From positions 415,596,044 through 415,660,043 of the forward strand of contig NC_080671.1 in assembly GCF_030247195.1 (NCBI RefSeq): a stretch of 64,000 bases of DNA, read 5' to 3'. A program made the translations under genes and the position numbers. Below the pieces are notes generated by a model that was not told the DNA's origin, made no database searches, and worked only from the letters and a program-made list of their open reading frames with translations. This document shows, piece after piece, positions 59,766 through 64,000 of this stretch; the first letter of the stretch is position 1; the number at the start of each line of letters is the position of its first letter. This DNA comes from Topomyia yanbarensis (Eukaryota; Arthropoda; Insecta; Diptera; Culicidae).

Positions 59766-59958
59766 GACATTGTCTCAATTTGTCGAGCTGAGTCGATTGG
59801 TATATGAAACTCGGCCCTCCGGGCCTCGGAAAAAGTTTTCAAAGTTTGAGCGAATCCTATACATTTCTTTTGTAAGAAATGTAAAAAGCCGTGTAAAAAA
59901 AACCGTGCAAAAAAAACCGTGTAAAAAACCTTAGTGTACGCTGGTTAGTCGCCAATTT

Positions 59959-59987
59959 AGACCTAGACGCTGATTGCGTCTAGGTCT
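59959..59987. repeat. Perfect 12-bp stem hairpin
   Basis: AGACCTAGACGC, loop TGATT, GCGTCTAGGTCT. It lies immediately outside the TA at the right end of the foldback element. It is followed by a scrap of the composite-repeat head (TCGGAAAAATTTCAAAGTTT). Confidence 0.8.
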
Positions 59988-60019
59988 CGGAAAAATTTCA
60001 AAGTTTGAAGATTTCTATA

Positions 60020-61980
60020 CCATAAGAGTAACAATAAAGCAGATAAATATCGAAATTCTACAGTAAATGCACATTAAACGATGGAATGCTTTGCGTATTA
60101 AATGTAGTAGGATATAGTGGGTTAATAACTAACAATAGACTAAAAGCCGGTTCTAGCTTATAACTTTATATCGAATGGGTCAATGCAACTACTACTGAAC
60201 TTGGACGTAAATATTCGCAACTAATCGGCGTTTTTCCAAATAATCTAGCCAAAAGGATAAATTCCAAATCAGGACAGAATGAAAACAGACAAAATTTGTT
60301 CCTCACTCGCATGCAGCTTGCTGCGTTATCCTTTCAGCTACGATTCCGGTTCACACCGATGGCTATCAAATGATCTACATGATGGGTAATTCCGCCGACC
60401 GAGCGCACAATATGGTCGGCCTCTCCGTTTTAGTTTTGCCCGTGGCACGACATTTATACGTCCACAATTAGAACGGACATAAAAATGTAAATTTTCGCTC
60501 CGTTCACAAGCGGATCGGCAACGGGTGTTTTTTTTTGTCCCACAATGTCCAAACTTGGTTCCACCCGTTATCTCTCCCGGGTGGACGGCGGCAGCTACAA
60601 TTTGCTGTCTCTTGTTTTGTTTTGCATATTACTTCATTTTTTTGCTCACTAAAATTTACATCTGTTGTAAAACCGTCACAGATATTATTACTCTTTCCTA
60701 AATTTTATGTACCCATTTCACAACGACCTGCTTCCGGTGGAATGATGTGTGTAAGCCGACATGAGTGGCTTTCTGGACGAATCGACTTGAAATTCTCTAG
60801 CTTAGAGGAATAACCCGCCAGTGACGCTAAGTGATTCTGATCCAATTCGATAATTGGTCCGATATTGCAAATAGAAGGTTGTGTTAAAAAAGTATCAAAT
60901 AAAATTAATGATTGTGTTTGCTTCAGGAATTACTCAAACCATTTTGCAAACAGACTTTGCAGCAAGGTTTAAGGCTGAACTCACTTTATTTGTGTTCTAA
61001 AGAGAACAAAAAATACAATACCTGCATCGGCTTCAATCGATTTAAAAATTATATTAATAATATAAACTGGATAGGTATAATGCAGGCGAAAGCCCAATCC
61101 TTAACTGAAACGAGTTGAATTCGCGCCCAAATGGCTGAACGGAGAAAAAAAACGAAACCTTCCGGTCAGTTATTCCACAATCCATTCCTAGAAAACTGAG
61201 CACACAGGACAGCAGAATGCATAAATAAAATAACATAAAACTGCATATTTCATCGCATCGCCGTCCGAACTTCCGGCGAACATTGTGTTTTTTGTATCGT
61301 TATTTGCGAGTTACTCTTTCATCATTTTTGTTTTTATTGTCATGTCCTGGCAAAACCAGAAAACGAGCGCAGTTAGCTGAGGCGTAAAGTGGGTTGGAAA
61401 TTTGATTTGCATGCCGCACTAAACGGAGGTCACCGGGACAGCTGCTAGAATTCATAGCTTCGTAGGTTCAAGCAGCGAGACCACACAACACTCTGGCTGT
61501 TTGTCAATATATGCTGTTATCTCCCGTGATGAGAGAATCACCACAGAATTAGTTGAGGTGCAAAATACAAAAAAAAATCACAAAAATCAATAGCACAGTT
61601 TCCTGTCTATTTGCTATAGGTATCGTTTATTTATTTTCGGGGAGCTATTAACTTTTTTTGTAGAACCATACACCGAAAATCGTGTATTCTGGAATGCGGC
61701 AATAGCACGGTTCGGCTCCTGAAACGAAACCAGGGTCGGGAACAAAAAGCATGTAGCTATATCACAATAGGGTTCGATTTCGTTCCCATCATTAGTAATG
61801 GATTACGGTCCGTTTTCCGTAGTGATTCAATTATTGTATTGAAAAATTTGTTGAACACTCATGACACATTCTTCACGTTCAACTTCATATGCTCGACATT
61901 TGCTGATTCATACATTCATATTCCATTCTTAATCGAAAGAATAGCTTAAGTAATTCCGATGACATAATTTTTCTACTATT
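60020..61980. other. Unassigned sequence, partly GC-richer
   Basis: No gene, RNA or terminal repeat recognised. The part from 60300 to 60830 is GC-richer and looks single-copy in this window; the 92-codon frame at 60535-60813 has no motif. Confidence 0.4.
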
Positions 61981-61984
61981 TATT

Positions 61985-62745
61985 ATCAACAAAATTCTGT
62001 TCCATCAATGACTAGGTCTACGTTGTGTTATATTAGTTGCAATTTAATCGGGCATAATAAGCTAGAATTCCTTTTCCCTTTCCGGTGGACATCTACAATA
62101 GTATCGGAGCAGACAAATTGACAACAGATTTCGAGACTATTCCGCAAATGTAAAACAATTTATTTATCGATTCAAAAAATTGGGTTCAAACCTAACCGTG
62201 TAAAGCAATAGCTAGAATATAACTTTCGTCGAACCTAGTTCTAAGGCGAATGACTATTATGCTAATAACACATAGCATTGTGACCTAGCAGGATATGATT
62301 ACAGTTGGTAACAAAGGAGATTGTTGCAATTCTACCATCTACGTCAAGCGGTACTGATTATGCTTAAAAACATTAGTTAAGCAGAATTATTGGCAACTTA
62401 AAATACGTCGTCGAATGTAAAGACGCTTCATACATCACCTCAACATATATCAATAATGACAGTATTGAAAAAAAGGTATATGACCTGGCACCACGTACTA
62501 GTTCCGCCGCTATCAAACCACTTATATCAAAATACGGAGAACTTGAATAGTGTTAAAGAAGATACTTGGAGTAAATTCTTCCCAGGACTTCGCAACGCCG
62601 TTCGTTTGGTGAGAATGCGTCTGACAAAACCTATTCCTTCCTACTTGACCGACAGTTCAAGGTATTGCATATCCTCAACGAACACTGGTCACGTACCCAG
62701 GGCAGATTCCTACGTGCCAACACTGCACTATGGTCCCAAAGCTGT
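61985..62745 (+). pseudogene. Gag-like LINE ORF1 remnant (copy C)
   Basis: The plus strand carries, with frame changes and stops, LSIQKIGFKPNRVKQ and LEYNFRRT (62165-62235), KKVYDLAPRTSSAAIKPLIS (62470-62530), SVKEDTWSKFFPGLRNAVRL and RMRLTKPIPSYLT (62550-62650), and NTLVTYPGQIPTCQHC (62680-62730), a C-x2-C zinc-finger entry. This order is that of the gag-like ORF1 of mosquito LINEs with an RRM-like region before a zinc knuckle. Frame changes near 62550 and 62655 and stops in the first half show it is dead. The 5' part matches the reverse-strand fragment at 19950-20215, and the middle part is related to that at 170-590. Confidence 0.75.
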
Positions 62746-62749
62746 ATTT

Positions 62750-64000
62750 TGGAAGACAAAACTGTTTGCGCCTAAACCGTTGGTTTTAGATATGTAGTAT
62801 CTTCAGCAAACTTTCTTAGAACTTTCTTGCCAATTTTTTTTATATTAGTTGAATTAGGGTGGTCCTTGTGGTTATGGTGTTCAAAGGATCAACTTCTTAG
62901 ATATGTAAAATTTAGCTACATAATGTTCTATAAAGTTATAAATCAATTAAATTGAAGCAAATTTTCTGAAGAAACTATGTGGCTATCTCTAATGGTTCAT
63001 GTGCTATGATTTTTGCAATATTTAAGGTAGGGTGGCTCTTTAAAAATTGGTTTTCTATTAATATCTTTTTATGTGTTAATTTCTCGCTAATACTTTGTTT
63101 TAGAGGTTTTTAGAACTTTTGTAAATACATATTTTTGCCGAAGCAATGAAGTTTCTATCTCTTTTGTTTGCATAGTTACAGGCGATTTTCAAAACAAAAA
63201 TGTTTTTTGTCAAAGCGATATATGTTCCAACATTGCAAATGGATTTTCAATCTTTTAATTTCATTTGAAAGATCGAAACTTTTGTAATTTTTGGTGAAAA
63301 AACTGCGGAAACGTTATTTCTGTAAAATAAATAATTAATTTTTGAAAATGGTGTATTTTTCAACAAAAATCGTTCATAACTTTTCAAACAGACGAGATAA
63401 TAACTTTGTTACTTCAGCAAAAATCTTCGCCATGCAAAGTTATAAAAGTGCTGCAAACAAAGTATTTACGATAAATCAATGTATGAAGTGACAAATGAAA
63501 AATAGTGATTTTAAGAGGTCACGTTTTCATCGCTCAATCTCTTATGGTAAAATCAACTGAGAAATAGTCAATGTGTGTTATAATGAAAATCTATTGAATA
63601 TGTGACACTGTTTGAAAACACAACATTTTACTGTACAACTACATGTTAGCGTGAATTCACAATAGTGTTAATAGCGTACTATAGTAAACTCTAAATAAAA
63701 GTTATCTATTACGGGGCCAATAAAGCAAGTACCGTCATCATGTATTATATAGATGCTAGGGAATTATGCTTTATGAGTTATTTTACCAATTCGCGGTTAG
63801 CGATTCTCAGACTTCTTACTTTTATTTGTTTTGAAGTAACAAAAAATTGAGAATCTTTCATTAACTTACCCACAGCCACTTACATTATAGTCGATAATTA
63901 ATTTATACTTTCAAACATTGCATAAATGCTGGAAAAGCATACAATAATTTCCGCTGCTATGAATAACAAACTCGTTTCAAGATTTTATTTTAAGATAACA
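62750..64000. other. Unassigned AT-rich repeat-like sequence
   Basis: AT-rich sequence with AAAAGTTAT-type words and TTCAGCAAA words as at 38-40 kb. No gene recognised up to the window end. Confidence 0.4.

Larger units (their letters stand above)
56263..59886 (-). mobile_element. Inverted member of the composite-repeat family
   Basis: Read on the minus strand it starts with the TACATTTCTT hairpin (59860-59883), GGCCCGGAGGGCCGAG, CCAATCGACTCAGCTCGAC and a GT run, and ends GAAATGTCTCATCTCACTG, ATAGGTGGATTAAAT. The middle is unlike copies 1 and 2: A-rich degenerate AATAAAATGAATAAA stretches (56400-56780, 57340-57990), a 77-bp MITE and a SINE. Only the ends are shared, so these terminal sequences appear to define the family. 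A 94-codon frame at 58309-58593 (minus) has hydrophobic stretches but no support. Confidence 0.6.
52668..59957. mobile_element. Large foldback element with nested insertions
   Basis: The two ends read AATTGGCGACTAACCAGC inward and are flanked by TA (52666-52667, 59958-59959). The left arm (52668 to about 53400) and right arm (about 55190 to 56262, tip resumed at 59887-59957) mirror each other: first ACTAAGG with a T-run and ACACGG, then CCGCGTTAATTGCGAAA repeats with A-runs, then AAAGACTTAGACGATTTT, then the CCATCTTGG / GGAAGTCGCC repeats. The loop holds a TTAA-flanked MITE (53627-54745); the right arm is split by an inverted mosquito repeat (56263-59886). TA targets and the long arms fit a mariner-related foldback. 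No transposase frame is present. Confidence 0.7.

Overview
This window reads as nuclear DNA of a culicine (Aedes-like) mosquito. It is AT-rich, and I find no host protein-coding gene I can defend. It is dominated by mobile elements: an R1-clade non-LTR retrotransposon in two copies, RTE-like and gag-like LINE debris, a tRNA-derived SINE with A and B boxes, mariner-, hAT- and TTAA-type DNA elements, and large AT-rich repeat blocks headed by the CCCGGAGGGCCGAG segment that I recall as very common in culicine genomes. The species call rests on remembered repeat families, not on a search.

Layout. 1-600: reverse-strand gag-like LINE ORF1 debris. 600-3950: nothing recognised. 3950-8050: a diverged repeat field broken by an 877-bp element and a 1.4-kb foldback element. 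8421-16520: a composite repeat (copy 1) carrying a 5'-truncated R1-clade insertion (12410-15483) with a clear 13-bp target duplication. 16521-22000: mostly unassigned, with a minisatellite and LINE scraps. 22005-22860: an 8-bp minisatellite. 24309-28450: composite repeat copy 2, which lacks the R1 insertion and so shows the empty site; a partial third copy follows head to tail. 28655-28878: a palindromic MITE. 29224-34219: a longer R1-clade copy with ORF1 zinc knuckles, endonuclease and RT, broken by nonsense codons and indels. 34966-35996: a decayed mariner-like element. 37721-38006: a hAT-type MITE with an 8-bp target duplication. 40081-41727: palindromic repeats, the inverted partner of the 28.9-kb segment, and a TTAA-flanked MITE. 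44798-44964: a SINE. 45340-46560: a decayed RTE-like LINE. 49080-51985: a 51-bp minisatellite of about 2.9 kb. 52668-59957: a deeply nested foldback structure. 61985-62745: a third gag-like ORF1 remnant. 62750-64000: unassigned AT-rich sequence.

How the parts work together. There is no host pathway here. The useful content is insertion history: element within element, paired occupied and empty sites, and matching copies in opposite orientations that let the events be ordered. The only long uninterrupted coding frame is the RT part of R1 copy 1, and that copy lacks its endonuclease and 5' end, so it is unlikely to be autonomous. The long frames across the 8-bp minisatellite follow from the repeat unit and are not evidence of a protein.
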